From SAR202-VII-2 sp965263165 (lineage in GTDB: Bacteria > Chloroflexota > Dehalococcoidia > Lucifugimonadales > SAR202-VII-2): a stretch of 64,000 bases of DNA. Position numbers and translations under genes: made by a program. Shown here piece by piece: positions 8,517 to 16,739 of the stretch; position 1 is the first letter of the stretch, and every line of letters starts with the position of its first letter. Where the stretch lies: the NCBI GenBank assembly GCA_965263165.1, contig OZ253584.1, positions 186,001 to 250,000 on the forward strand, in the 5' to 3' direction. The notes below the pieces were generated by a model. It ran no database searches, was not told the DNA's origin, and saw only the letters and a list, made by a program, of their open reading frames with translations.

Positions 8517-9374
8517 ATGAGCAGCATTACCAACGCCGTCGCCACGGTCGACGGTAGAGACCCCCTTCCTAGCCTTCCCCCGAGTACAGGGGCAGGGACA
8601 GAGGAGAGGCTTGCCCCGAGCACGGGGGCAGGGACAGGGGGCGGCGCCCAGCGCAGCATGCTCCGCGTCGCCGAAAGCCGCCGCGTCGCCGAGGGACGGT
8701 ACCGGGTCGTGGTGGCCGCCAACGAACGGAGCCGCAACCCGCTCTGGGACCTGAACCTCGCGGGCGTCGACTTCACCAACTACCGGCGCAACCCCGTCGT
8801 CCTGTACAACCACGACGACGCGCAGGTCCCCGTCGGCCGCACCCTGGACATCGGGCAGGACTCCACCGGCAGCATTGCCGCCACCTTCGAGTTCCTGCCC
8901 CAAGACCCCTTCGCCGAGCGGGTGAAGAACGCCTGGGACATGGGCTTCCTCAGAGCGGCGTCCATCCGCTGGCTCCCCCTGGAAACGGAGCGCGGGCAGG
9001 GCGGGCGCATCGTGACCACGAGGGCCGACATGCTCGAATGGTCCATCGTGGCCATCCCGGCAGACCCGGACTCCCTGCGCGTCGCCGCCCGCTCACTCGG
9101 CCTGCCCGACAACCTGTTCGACGCCTGGCGGGGCCCGCTGGAAGTTGGGAACGGGGCGGCCCACCCCGCTCCCCATCCGACGCCTCCAGCGGGGCCCGGC
9201 GGGTCGTTGCCGCAGGAAGCCGCCGAAGCGTTGGCATCGCTGGGCCGGTCGCTCACGAACCTGGAACAGGCCCTGGGACGGAGCGCCGGCGAGCCGCCCC
9301 CCGCCGCGCCCGAAACACTCGCGGCGCCGTTGAACGAACTGCTACACCTTATACGCGATAGGAGAAACAGATGA
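8517..9374 (+). CDS. Phage prohead maturation protease (HK97 family)
   Basis: A 285-residue protein with the core of the HK97-type prohead protease: YNHDDAQVPVGRTLDI carries the histidine of the catalytic region, and a Ser lies in FLRAASIRWLPLE, followed by EWSIVAIPADPDS. It would cut scaffold segments from the capsid protein during assembly. The ATG at 8517 follows TGGAGG. The N-terminus contains two copies of PSTGAGT, encoded by a DNA repeat that also occurs in intergenic regions here. The C-terminus is Pro/Ala-rich with a short helix. The stop overlaps the capsid start (ATGA). Confidence 0.82.
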   Translation: MSSITNAVATVDGRDPLPSLPPSTGAGTEERLAPSTGAGTGGGAQRSMLRVAESRRVAEGRYRVVVAANERSRNPLWDLNLAGVDFTNYRRNPVVLYNHDDAQVPVGRTLDIGQDSTGSIAATFEFLPQDPFAERVKNAWDMGFLRAASIRWLPLETERGQGGRIVTTRADMLEWSIVAIPADPDSLRVAARSLGLPDNLFDAWRGPLEVGNGAAHPAPHPTPPAGPGGSLPQEAAEALASLGRSLTNLEQALGRSAGEPPPAAPETLAAPLNELLHLIRDRRNR

Positions 9375-10708
9375 ACGACATCGACAGCATCAAGCAGGGC
9401 ATCGCGGAGGTCCAATCCTTCATCCAGGAGCGCTACGACCCCCTGGCCCACAACGTCCAGCTCCTCCGGGAGGAGCAGCAACGCCTGTCCGGCCACCTCC
9501 GGGAGTCCCTGGCCTCCCAGCGGCGGATGAACGTGCTGGCCCTGGCCCAACCCACCAGCGGCCCCCGGGTCATCGGCGGCCCCTACGACGGCCTCGACCG
9601 CCTGGACCTCGCCATCATGCGCAGCGTCGCCACAGCCATGCGCCTCAACCCCCACGGCCTCGGCGCGCGGCAGGTCATGGACATCGACGGCTGGATCGAA
9701 CGCATAGACGGGTCGCGCCGCGCCATGGACTCAACCACCGCAGGCGCAGGCGACGAGCTGGTCCCCACCGGCGCGGCCTCCGAAATGTGGCGCGACGTCC
9801 ACGTCCAAACCGCCATCGCCCCCCTGTTCCGCACGATCAACATGCCCACCAACCCGTTCGACATCCCCCTGGACTTCGGCGACATGCACTGGTACCCCGG
9901 CGCCTCCGGGGCCGCCGTCACCACGACCGACCCCGCCACCGCCAAACGCACCCTCACCGCCCACGAGCTGGCCGCCGCCGTGCTATGGAGCTACGACCTC
10001 GACGAGGACGCCGTCGTCTCCGTCCTACCCGAGCTTCGCGCCCTCCTCGTCCGCAACGCCGCCGAGATCATTGACGACGTGATCCTCAACGCCGACACCA
10101 CACCCGCCAACAACATCAACGCCGACGGCGCAACCATCTCCAACAGAATGTCCGGCAAGGCCCACTGGCTCCTCGGCTTCAACGGCCTCCTCCACATGCC
10201 GCTCGTGGACAACACCGATCAGGCCAACGACCACAACGCGGCCGTCTCCGCGGACATGTTCAACGAGGTCCGCGGCATGCTCGGCAGATACGGCGTCCGC
10301 CCGTCCGAGCTGGCCTTCATCACCGACATCAACACCTACATCCGCGCCCAGTCCGTCGACACGTTCCAAACTCTCGATAAGCTCGGCTCCAACGCCACTC
10401 TCCTCACCGGCCAGCTCGGCTCCGTCGAAGGCGTTCCCGTCATCGTCTCCGAGCAGATGCGCATCGCCGACGCCGACGGCAAGGTCACCGACGCCGGGAA
10501 CGTCGCCAGCACCGGGCGGCTCCTGGTAGTCAACAGGACCCAGTACTACAAGGGGTTCCGCCGGGAGCTCCTGATCGAAACCGAACGCGACATCCAGAAG
10601 CGCCGCACCATCATGGTCGCCAGCTTCCGCCTCGCCTTCGGCCGCCGCGCCGTCGCCGCCAAGGACACCGCCGCAGCGCTCCAGTACAACATCACCGGAG
10701 TCGCCTAA
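9371..10708 (+). CDS. Phage major capsid protein (HK97 fold)
   Basis: A 445-residue capsid protein. Residues 1-55 are a charged helical scaffold-like segment (delta domain), followed by a linker and the HK97 fold. Typical segments are the early EMWRDVHVQTAIAPLFRTIN region and the late RTQYYKGFRRELLIETERD region near the C-terminus, which is usual for coat proteins of siphovirus-like phages. Start overlaps the protease stop, the standard protease-capsid order. A strong hairpin follows the gene. The codon use is GC-rich like the chromosome, and no terminase or portal gene is adjacent, so this is a reduced or remnant virion module. Confidence 0.88.
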   Translation: MNDIDSIKQGIAEVQSFIQERYDPLAHNVQLLREEQQRLSGHLRESLASQRRMNVLALAQPTSGPRVIGGPYDGLDRLDLAIMRSVATAMRLNPHGLGARQVMDIDGWIERIDGSRRAMDSTTAGAGDELVPTGAASEMWRDVHVQTAIAPLFRTINMPTNPFDIPLDFGDMHWYPGASGAAVTTTDPATAKRTLTAHELAAAVLWSYDLDEDAVVSVLPELRALLVRNAAEIIDDVILNADTTPANNINADGATISNRMSGKAHWLLGFNGLLHMPLVDNTDQANDHNAAVSADMFNEVRGMLGRYGVRPSELAFITDINTYIRAQSVDTFQTLDKLGSNATLLTGQLGSVEGVPVIVSEQMRIADADGKVTDAGNVASTGRLLVVNRTQYYKGFRRELLIETERDIQKRRTIMVASFRLAFGRRAVAAKDTAAALQYNITGVA

Positions 10709-10730
10709 CCCGGCGGCGGCAATGGCCCAA

Positions 10731-10767
10731 CTCCGGCCCGCCCCCGCAAGCGGGGGGCGGGCCGGAG
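10731..10767 (+). terminator. Strong hairpin after capsid gene
   Basis: CTCCGGCCCGCCCCCGC pairs with GCGGGGGGCGGGCCGGAG over about 16 bp, with no T-run. Hairpins in this place are common after capsid genes, where they slow transcription or stabilise the capsid message. Confidence 0.55.
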
Positions 10768-10813
10768 CCGCCGCAGCGCCACGAAGGGCCGCGCAACCCC
10801 TGGAGAACTCACT

Positions 10814-11662
10814 ATGGCCAATCCCTACCTCTCCCTCACCGCATTCAAGAGCCCCGGCGTCCTCAACATCACCGGGACGGGCGACGACGGTCGCCTTATT
10901 CAGCTCCTAGAGGCCGCCAGCCGCCAAGTGGACGGCGTTGCCCGCCGCCACTTCTACAGCGTCACCGCCACCAGGCGCCTGCCCGGCAACGGCATGACGC
11001 GGCTCCTCCTTCCCTACGACCTCCTCGCCGTCGCCTCCCTCAAGGAGGACACGAACCGCGACGGTCACTACGAAACGACCTGGGCCCCCTCCGACTACGT
11101 CCTCTGGCCCTACGACGCCGACCCCACCGGCGGCCTCGACGACGCCCGCCCGTTCACGGCCATCGAGGTCGACGAACGCTCCGTCGGGGCCCGGGACGTC
11201 TTCCTGCCGGGCCGGCACATGTACGAGCTTGCCGCTCGCTGGGGGTACTGGGAACGCACCGAGGACACCGGCGCCAGCCTCAGCCAGGGGCCTGGGTTCA
11301 CCGCCGCCGCCACAACCATTGCCATAGACGACGCCTCCCTGCTCAACACCGGCGACACCCTGCTCATCGACTCCGAGCAGATCTACGTCACGGGACGGAA
11401 CCCCACGGGCAACGCCATCACCGTCCGCCGCGGCGTCAACGGCGCCGCGGCAGCCGCTCACCCCGGCGGGGCCGCCGTCGCCCGCTATCTCTACCCCGGC
11501 CCCGTCGTCGAAGCAGTCCTCATGCAGGCCGCCCGGCTCTGGACCCGCCGAGGCGACGGCTACGCCCCCGGCCCATTCGGCTCGGGCCGCACGGCCCCGC
11601 TCTTCAGCCCCGACGAGGACGTAGAGGAGATGCTCAGGCCCTATGTCAAGGTGGCCCTATGA
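10814..11662 (+). CDS. Phage head-tail connector-like protein
   Basis: A 282-residue protein starting MANPYLSLTAFKSPGVLNIT, with GGAG upstream. The first 90 residues (LIQLLEAASRQVDGVARRHF, then a beta region) resemble the helical head-tail connector proteins encoded just after the capsid gene in many siphophages. The middle contains a beta domain (TTIAIDDASLLNTGDTLLID, then IYVTGRNPTGNAITVRRGVN) of the type seen in structural proteins that bind the capsid or tail. The C-terminal helix (VEAVLMQAARLWTRRGDGYA) fits connector proteins. Role is inferred mainly from position; the family is divergent. Confidence 0.65.
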   Translation: MANPYLSLTAFKSPGVLNITGTGDDGRLIQLLEAASRQVDGVARRHFYSVTATRRLPGNGMTRLLLPYDLLAVASLKEDTNRDGHYETTWAPSDYVLWPYDADPTGGLDDARPFTAIEVDERSVGARDVFLPGRHMYELAARWGYWERTEDTGASLSQGPGFTAAATTIAIDDASLLNTGDTLLIDSEQIYVTGRNPTGNAITVRRGVNGAAAAAHPGGAAVARYLYPGPVVEAVLMQAARLWTRRGDGYAPGPFGSGRTAPLFSPDEDVEEMLRPYVKVAL

Positions 11663-12024
11663 ACCGCGGCGCACGACACACAGCCGGACGGATCCCGGAA
11701 GCCCTGGGACAATCGCAGCTCGAATACAGGGACGCTCAGGCGGACATGCTTCGGCGCTGGGCCGCCTAGGCCAACTCCCTAGCCGACAGGCTGGCGGACG
11801 CCTTCCCACAGGGGCGAACGCACTCCCTCGATCCCTGGGCCTTCCTGCTGGGCTCCGGTTCCACCGAGCCGGGCTTTGGCGCCGCGGGGCCGCCCCCCGC
11901 CCCTGCCGGCGGCCCCGCGGCGATGACCCTCGTCGACGCCCTCGACGACGACCGGGTCCGGCGCGACGTCGCCCGCATCATCGCCAGGGAGATCAGGGAC
12001 ATGGAGAACAGAGGCGGATTCTAG
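11659..12024 (+). pseudogene. Phage morphogenesis gene split by in-frame TAG
   Basis: From ATG 11659, overlapping the previous stop, the frame encodes 121 residues with one TAG at 11767-11769 after RRWAA. Beyond it the same frame continues ANSLADRLADAFPQGRTHS, a Pro/Ala linker and a helix DALDDDRVRRDVARIIAREI, and ends in TAG at 12024. Position between connector and tail-completion genes suggests a head-closure or neck protein. Either the gene is decaying (CAG to TAG is one C-to-T change), or the stop is suppressed. A shorter protein from an internal start after the TAG is a third option. Confidence 0.6.
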
Positions 12025-12038
12025 CCGGGAGCACTCAT

Positions 12039-12464
12039 ATGTCCACTCTTTCCGATATACGCAACGGCGTAAAGACAGTCCTGGAAGCGGCCAACGCCAG
12101 CCTCCACGTCTACCCCTATGAGCCCGGCGCTCCTATGGAGTACCCGGCCCTCGTCCTCGAGCCCACCGAGGACATCAACTACAACCTGACGGCTGCCGGA
12201 AACAGCTTCCGCCTCGACCTCGTCGCCACCCTCCACCTTCGCCACGCCGGCAACGACGTCGGCTGGGCCGAGATGGACAAGTACCGCTCTCCCACCGGCG
12301 CCGAGAGCATCAAGGCGGGCGTCGCCGCCGACCCCACGCTCAACGGCTCGGTGGACACCGCCCACGTCGCGCTCAGCGAGAAAGCGGCCCGCAACAACCG
12401 GGACTCGGCCTATTGGCAGTTCTCCGCCCGGTTCGTCATCACCGCCTTGGTCACCGCGGCCTAG
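12039..12464 (+). CDS. Phage tail completion-like protein
   Basis: A 141-residue protein starting MSTLSDIRNGVKTVLEAANA; an amphipathic N-terminal helix is followed by alternating beta strands (YPALVLEPTEDINYNL, FRLDLVATLHLRHAG) and a C-terminal strand FSARFVITALVTAA. Size, order and fold pattern match phage minor tail or tail-terminator proteins encoded after the neck genes. No tail tube, tape measure or later tail gene follows; instead the DNA runs into dispersed repeats and then a host ferredoxin gene, so the module ends here. Confidence 0.6.
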   Translation: MSTLSDIRNGVKTVLEAANASLHVYPYEPGAPMEYPALVLEPTEDINYNLTAAGNSFRLDLVATLHLRHAGNDVGWAEMDKYRSPTGAESIKAGVAADPTLNGSVDTAHVALSEKAARNNRDSAYWQFSARFVITALVTAA

Positions 12465-12518
12465 ATGCGCGCCCCGCGGGTAGAGGGGAGGGGACTTGTG
12501 GCGACGGACGCCGTTGTC

Positions 12519-12606
12519 CCACCTGGCCCACCCTCCAACGTTTTTAGAGACAGGGGGACTCCCCCTGTACCCCCGGCGGGGGCTGCGCCCCCTGCACCCC
12601 GCTCGG
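12519..12606 (+). repeat. Dispersed GC-palindrome repeat (type C), intact copy
   Basis: Contains two nested hairpins, CAGGGGGACTCCCCCTG and CCCCCGGCGGGGG, followed by CTGCGCCCCCTGCACCCC. Related copies occur at 18194-18293, 33021-33115 (reverse) and around the IS at 20323-21513. This copy shows the empty form of the site that the IS5-type element entered at 20322. Confidence 0.75.
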
Positions 12607-12784
12607 GGAACGGAGGCGGCGTCGTTTCCTCACCTAGCGCGTCCGGACGCTTCCTAACCTTACCCCGAGTACGACTGCAGGGACAGGAGATGGGCCGCGC
12701 AACAACCTCTGTTAAGGGAGCTGCACCCAGCCCCCGGCCCCTCCAGCCCCGTTTCCCCACGCGCCGCCACCCCCGGCGAACGCG
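12607..12784. other. Non-coding, repeat remnants
   Basis: Holds pieces of the other dispersed repeats: ACGCTTCCTAACCTTACCCC with GAGTACG and GCAGGGACAGG (type B), and GCGCAACAACCTCTG with a following CACCCAGCC (type D). No credible gene. Confidence 0.5.
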
Positions 12785-12816
12785 AAGGAGGCCCCTGGCA
12801 AGCCAGGGGCCTCCTT
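12785..12816. terminator. Perfect hairpin between convergent genes
   Basis: AAGGAGGCCCCTGGC and GCCAGGGGCCTCCTT pair with a two-base loop. It lies between the convergent tail gene and ferredoxin gene and can serve both strands. Confidence 0.65.
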
Positions 12817-12838
12817 ACTCATAAACGCAGGGTCGCCG

Positions 12839-13093
12839 CTACTCAGGGGCCTTCTGACCGAAATACTCGTAGTTGACGGGAATGTACTTCTTCCACTCCT
12901 CCGGCACTTGGTCTTCCGGGAAGATCGCCGCCACAGGACACACCGGCTCGCAGGCGGCGCAGTCGATGCACTCGGCGGGATTGATGTAGTACATATTGTC
13001 CTCGTCCGTGGTGGCTATGCAGTCCACCGGACAGACATCCACGCAAGAAGCGTCCTTCAGGTCAATGCACGGCTCGGCGATGATGTAGGTCAT
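12839..13093 (-). CDS. fdxA: Seven-iron ferredoxin
   Basis: An 84-residue electron carrier with one 3Fe-4S and one 4Fe-4S cluster. The first motif is C9, C17, C21 with C25 (CIDLKDASCVDVCPVDC), the second is CIDCAACEPVCP at about 42-53. The tail PEDQVPEEWKKYIPVNYEYF is typical of the FdxA/Azotobacter-type family. Starts at ATG 13093 with AGGAGT just upstream. It is monocistronic and cytoplasmic; likely partners are oxidoreductases, but the neighbourhood does not say which. Family assignment is firm, the exact role is not. Confidence 0.92.
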   Translation of the reverse strand: MTYIIAEPCIDLKDASCVDVCPVDCIATTDEDNMYYINPAECIDCAACEPVCPVAAIFPEDQVPEEWKKYIPVNYEYFGQKAPE

Positions 13094-13306
13094 GAACCTA
13101 CTCCTTACTCTAGGAGTGTGGGGCGTTTACAGCGCTCCGGCTTTCCGGGCAGCACCCCGATTATACCTGAGCGGCAAGTTCGGTTGCAATACATCTTCTC
13201 CCTCAGCAATCGCAGCAGACCGGGCGCTTCCCTGCCCTTCGAGATGCGCCCAGCGTATGGTACAATGCCAGGCGATCCGGCAACACCACGCCGCCAGGGA
13301 GGGCCA

Positions 13307-13546
13307 ATGTCCGAGGGAAGCGCCATTTTCCGGCTGATGCGCAGAAAGCCCTACAGCTTGCCCCTGAGCATTATCGTCAATCTGCTGCTGCTTGGCGCCG
13401 GCTTCGCCGTCGTCATCATCGGCGAACACATCGACGGCGTCGTCCAGGTTGGCATGTCCCTCACCGTTTGGTTCGGCTTCGTTGTCGGCGCCGCACTCGT
13501 GGCCACCTTCAACGTCATCGTTCAACTCACCGGGCCCGCGGAATAG
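13307..13546 (+). CDS. Small two-helix membrane protein (79 aa)
   Basis: MSEGSAIFRLMRRKPYSLPL is followed by two hydrophobic segments (about residues 21-40, IIVNLLLLGAGFAVVIIGEH; and 49-72, SLTVWFGFVVGAALVATFNV), so this is an integral membrane hairpin protein. The ATG at 13307 follows AGGGAGG, and TACAAT at 13261-13266, preceded by TGG, resembles an extended -10. The gene ends 10 nt before the epimerase, so the two probably form an operon. No family recognised. Confidence 0.65.
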   Translation: MSEGSAIFRLMRRKPYSLPLSIIVNLLLLGAGFAVVIIGEHIDGVVQVGMSLTVWFGFVVGAALVATFNVIVQLTGPAE

Positions 13547-13556
13547 CTCCGGCGGC

Positions 13557-14501
13557 ATGGCCACCCGCATCCTCGTCACCGGTGGCGCCGGTTTCATTGG
13601 CGCCCACGTCACCGACGCCCTCATCGACGCCGGCCACGATGTCGCCATCGTCGACCACCTCTCCTCCGGCCGGCGCCAGAACCTCAACCCCGCGGCCCGC
13701 TTCTACAACGTCGACATTCGCTCGTCCCAGCTCGAAGAGGTCTTCCACCGCGAGCGCCCGCACGTCGTCAGCCACCACGCCGCCCAGATCAGCGTCCACC
13801 TGTCCATGGACAACCCTCAGAACGACGCGGCCACCAACGTCCTTGGCTCGCTCCACGTCCTCGACCTGTGCCGACGCTATGAAGTGGGCAAGGTCGTCTA
13901 CGCCTCCACGGGAGGCGCGCTCTACGGCGAGCCCGACTACCTGCCCTGCGACGAGTCCCATCCCATCCGCCCCCTCAGCGCCTATGGCGTTTCCAAGTAC
14001 GCAGTGGAGCTCTATTTGTCGATGTACCGGGAAGCCTTTGGCATCGACTACACGATCCTCCGCTACGGCAACGTCTACGGTCCCCGGCAGGACCCCCACG
14101 GCGAGGCGGGCGTCGTCGCTATCTTCTGCCAGCGCATGGTGAACGGCCAGCCCTGCTTCATCTACGGCAACGGCGAGCAGGAAAGAGACTTCGTCTACGT
14201 TGGGGACGTTGCCGCCGCAAACCTGCTGGCCCTAGAGGGCGGCTCCGGAAAGGCGTTCAACATCGGCGTCGGGACCGGCGCATCCGTGAACCAGGTGTTC
14301 TCCAGTCTCGCCAAGGCCCTGGACTACCAGGAAAAGCCCGTCCGCCAACCCGCCCGCCCCGGCGAGGTCTTCAAGATCACCCTCGACAACTGGGCCGCAG
14401 CCCGCGGCCTCGGCTGGCGCCCAACCATGCCCCTTGCCCAAGGCCTAGCCCTCGCGGCCGCCCACTTCCAGAAGGCAGCCATTCCCGCCGAGGAGGCATG
14501 A
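13557..14501 (+). CDS. NAD-dependent sugar epimerase/dehydratase (SDR, GalE-like)
   Basis: A 314-residue extended short-chain dehydrogenase. The NAD-binding GGAGFIG lies at residues 9-15, the catalytic Ser/Thr in YASTGGALYGE, and the YGVSKYAVE motif supplies Tyr and Lys. LRYGNVYGPRQDPHGEAGVV and the later RDFVYVGDVA are typical of UDP-glucose 4-epimerase-like enzymes that interconvert nucleotide sugars for cell-surface glycans. Length is normal. The start ATG 13557 follows CGGCGGC only, so initiation may rely on coupling with the upstream membrane gene. The precise substrate cannot be told from the sequence. Confidence 0.88.
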   Translation: MATRILVTGGAGFIGAHVTDALIDAGHDVAIVDHLSSGRRQNLNPAARFYNVDIRSSQLEEVFHRERPHVVSHHAAQISVHLSMDNPQNDAATNVLGSLHVLDLCRRYEVGKVVYASTGGALYGEPDYLPCDESHPIRPLSAYGVSKYAVELYLSMYREAFGIDYTILRYGNVYGPRQDPHGEAGVVAIFCQRMVNGQPCFIYGNGEQERDFVYVGDVAAANLLALEGGSGKAFNIGVGTGASVNQVFSSLAKALDYQEKPVRQPARPGEVFKITLDNWAAARGLGWRPTMPLAQGLALAAAHFQKAAIPAEEA

Positions 14502-14544
14502 GCAAGGCACGGGTGGCCTCACCAAGGCGCGGCCACCCCCCTTG

Positions 14545-14572
14545 TTGACATTCCCAACTGCGTGACGATACT
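14545..14572 (+). promoter_or_regulatory. Probable promoter of IscA-like gene
   Basis: TTGACA at 14545-14550, a 16-bp spacer and GATACT; a second A/T-rich box TATCCAAGATAAT follows. The gene starts 42 bp downstream with AGGAGG. Confidence 0.5.
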
Positions 14573-14613
14573 ATCCAAGATAATAGCCGTGTCAGGAAAT
14601 CCTAGGAGGCCCC

Positions 14614-14994
14614 ATGCAGCAGGTCCAGAACCTCATCGCCTTGAGTCCCCTTGCCGTCGAGAAGCTGACGGAGGTCATGAAAGAGGAGGGGCAGGAGTCT
14701 TCGGCGCTGCGCATCTCTGTCCACCCCGGTGGTAACGGCGGCGTCCAGTACATGCTCTCCCTTGAGTCCGAACCCACCGACGACGACGTCCTCATCGAGG
14801 GCTATGACATCAAGATCATCGTCGACGAGGACTCCGCCACCCTCGTGGAGGGTGCCGAAATCGATTACGTGGACGGGCTGATGCGGAGTGGATTCGTCAT
14901 CAACAACCCCAATCTTCCCTCAACCGGCGGCGGATGCGGGGGCGGCGGCGGATGCGCCTGCGGCGGCAACTGCGGTTGCGGCGCCGGCGGCTAG
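14614..14994 (+). CDS. IscA/HesB-family protein with Cys-Gly tail
   Basis: A 126-residue A-type iron-sulfur carrier-like protein. Residues 5-105 follow the HesB fold (ISVHPGGNGGVQYMLSLESE, VDEDSATLVEGAEIDYVDGL, GFVINNPN). Classical IscA uses three Cys; here the first, normally just before the G-x-x-G-x-x-Y segment, is Val/His, while the C-terminus is expanded into a run of glycines with seven cysteines (CGGGGGCACGGNCGCGAGG). Iron-sulfur cluster carriage is likely, but the ligand set must differ from E. coli IscA. Good AGGAGG ribosome site, own promoter and terminator; single-gene unit. Confidence 0.82.
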   Translation: MQQVQNLIALSPLAVEKLTEVMKEEGQESSALRISVHPGGNGGVQYMLSLESEPTDDDVLIEGYDIKIIVDEDSATLVEGAEIDYVDGLMRSGFVINNPNLPSTGGGCGGGGGCACGGNCGCGAGG

Positions 14995-15019
14995 CATCTG
15001 AATCGAAGCTCCGAACAGA

Positions 15020-15054
15020 AGAAGGCCCGGTTGCACAACCGGGCCTTCTCTTTT
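15020..15054 (+). terminator. Rho-independent terminator
   Basis: AGAAGGCCCGGTTG and CAACCGGGCCTTCT pair around CA, followed by CTTTT. It ends the IscA-like transcript and sits just before the converging oxidoreductase stop. Confidence 0.85.
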
Positions 15055-15070
15055 GCTCCAAACCCGCGCG

Positions 15071-16102
15071 CTAGACTTCCGTCAGGTCCACGCGCACCGT
15101 CCTGCCCTCCGCCGCCGACCTCAGCGCCGCCAGCGTCAGCTCCACGACCCTCAACCCATCCACTCCCGACGGGTCCGGGTCCTCTCCCTTCTCCACGCTA
15201 TCGCAAAACGCCTCGACCAGGTTTCGGTAAACGTTCCCCTCAGCGTAGTCCCGAGTGAAGGTCAGCCCCTCCGTGGACACGTCCAGCGAGCCGGTCAGCG
15301 CCGTGGCCAGCACCCCATTCGCCGCCAAGCGCCCCTGGCTCCCGTAGACCACAATGTCGTTGCGGGAATCTGAGGCTGTAATCAGCCGCGCCGCCATCAC
15401 GCTGGCGATCGCGCCGTCCTGCAGCTTCATCACTACGTGAATGGCCTGGTCCAGATCCTCGCCCCTGTAGTCGGCGATGGCCGTCACCTCGGCCACTTCC
15501 TGTCCGGTCAGAAACCGGACCTGGTCCAAGACGTGCGTGCCGGTCGCCATGATGGCGCCCCCGCCCACCTGTTCCGGCTCGCTCCACCACGCCATGAGCC
15601 CGGTGCGCTTGGCCACTCTCTCGATGCCCCGCTGCCCGTTGCACCACTGCCCCACCACCTCCACCGGCCTTCCCACGGTCCCCCCGGCGATGAGTTGCCT
15701 GGCCTCCGCTAGCCCCGGATGATGCCGAAGGTGAAACCCCAGCCCCAGCCGAACCCCGTTCGCCCTGCACTCCTCGATCATCGTCCGGCAGTCCTCCACC
15801 GTCAGCGCCATCGGCTTCTCGCAAAGCACGTGCTTCCCGGCGCGGGCAGCCTGAATGGTCTGCTCCGCGTGCAGCGAGTTCGGGGACGCCACGAACAGCG
15901 CGTCGACCCCTGGATGGGCCAGCAGGTCCTCCAGCGCGGCGTACCCCGCCTCCGCCCCGCGCTCCTCGGCAAAGGCGTTCGCCCGATCCTGGTCCCGGCT
16001 CATCACCGCGACCAGGCGCGAGTTGCGCGATTCGTTGATTGCGGGCGCAATGTAGCCCCCGGTGTGGCGTCCAAGACCAACCATTCCCCAACCGATGGAC
16101 AT
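15071..16102 (-). CDS. Gfo/Idh/MocA-family NAD(P)-dependent oxidoreductase
   Basis: A 343-residue enzyme with an N-terminal Rossmann fold (IGWGMVGLGRHTGGYIAPAI) and the family signature EKPMALT near residue 98, whose Lys is catalytic. The C-terminal alpha/beta domain includes GGGAIMATGTHVLDQ, where His likely contacts the sugar or inositol-like substrate. Such enzymes oxidise or reduce sugars, inositols or bile-pigment-like compounds; the substrate is not evident. AAGGAGG precedes ATG 16102; the longer frame to 16249 overlaps the divergent promoter region. It is divergent from an Lrp-type regulator, which could control it. Confidence 0.85.
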   Translation of the reverse strand: MSIGWGMVGLGRHTGGYIAPAINESRNSRLVAVMSRDQDRANAFAEERGAEAGYAALEDLLAHPGVDALFVASPNSLHAEQTIQAARAGKHVLCEKPMALTVEDCRTMIEECRANGVRLGLGFHLRHHPGLAEARQLIAGGTVGRPVEVVGQWCNGQRGIERVAKRTGLMAWWSEPEQVGGGAIMATGTHVLDQVRFLTGQEVAEVTAIADYRGEDLDQAIHVVMKLQDGAIASVMAARLITASDSRNDIVVYGSQGRLAANGVLATALTGSLDVSTEGLTFTRDYAEGNVYRNLVEAFCDSVEKGEDPDPSGVDGLRVVELTLAALRSAAEGRTVRVDLTEV

Positions 16103-16220
16103 GAGTCCTCCTTTCGCACTCCGCCGATGCTCAATGCTACGGCCCAACAATTCTAACCCAACCCCTGTCTGTCGAACACCGCTCGCCCCATCAACGCCCC
16201 CCTGCCAGCCTGGAAAGCTA

Positions 16221-16249
16221 TTGACAGAATTCGTCAGTCCACATAGCAT
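16221..16249 (+). promoter_or_regulatory. Promoter of Lrp-type regulator gene
   Basis: TTGACA, 17-bp spacer, TAGCAT, followed 34 bp later by the start codon. It lies in the divergent region between the oxidoreductase and the regulator. Confidence 0.6.
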
Positions 16250-16283
16250 ACCTGCGACAAACGTTCATGATGGTAGGGGGGCC

Positions 16284-16721
16284 ATGGACGAATTAGACAA
16301 CAAGCTCATCAGCATGCTTCAGCGGGACGGCCGCGCCTCCAACGCTCATCTGGCCCGGCTGGTCGGCGTCAGCGAGGGCACGGTCAGAAGGCGCCTCAAG
16401 CGTCTGATCCAAGAGGGCATCATCCAGGTCGTCGCCGTCGTGGACCCGCAGCGGGTCGGACAGAAGACCGAGGCCTTGGTCGGCATTCAGGCAGATCCCA
16501 ATAAGATCGAAGACGTCGCCGCCCACCTCGCCGGCCTGGAGGAGATCCAGTGGGTCAGCGCAACAACGGGCGCATACGACGTCTTCGTCTGGGTCGCCGT
16601 CGCGTCAGCCGAGGAACTGCGGAACTTCCTCCGCCAGCGGGTCGGCACCGTCGCCGGCGTGCGCCGCACGGAGACCTTTGTGAGCCTAACCGTGCGCAAG
16701 CGGGCCCACATCCCGTCGTAG
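16284..16721 (+). CDS. Lrp/AsnC-family transcriptional regulator
   Basis: A 145-residue protein with an N-terminal winged helix-turn-helix (residues 1-60: LDNKLISMLQRDGRASNAHL, then VSEGTVRRRLKRLIQEGIIQ) and a C-terminal RAM/ligand domain (VGIQADPNKIEDVAAHL, GAYDVFVWVAVASAEEL). Such proteins bind DNA as dimers or octamers and sense amino acids or related metabolites. It is preceded by GGGGGG at moderate spacing. Being divergent from the Gfo/Idh/MocA gene, it may regulate that gene or itself. A terminator directly follows. Confidence 0.88.
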   Translation: MDELDNKLISMLQRDGRASNAHLARLVGVSEGTVRRRLKRLIQEGIIQVVAVVDPQRVGQKTEALVGIQADPNKIEDVAAHLAGLEEIQWVSATTGAYDVFVWVAVASAEELRNFLRQRVGTVAGVRRTETFVSLTVRKRAHIPS

Positions 16722-16739
16722 CAACGTCTCCATCGCGGC

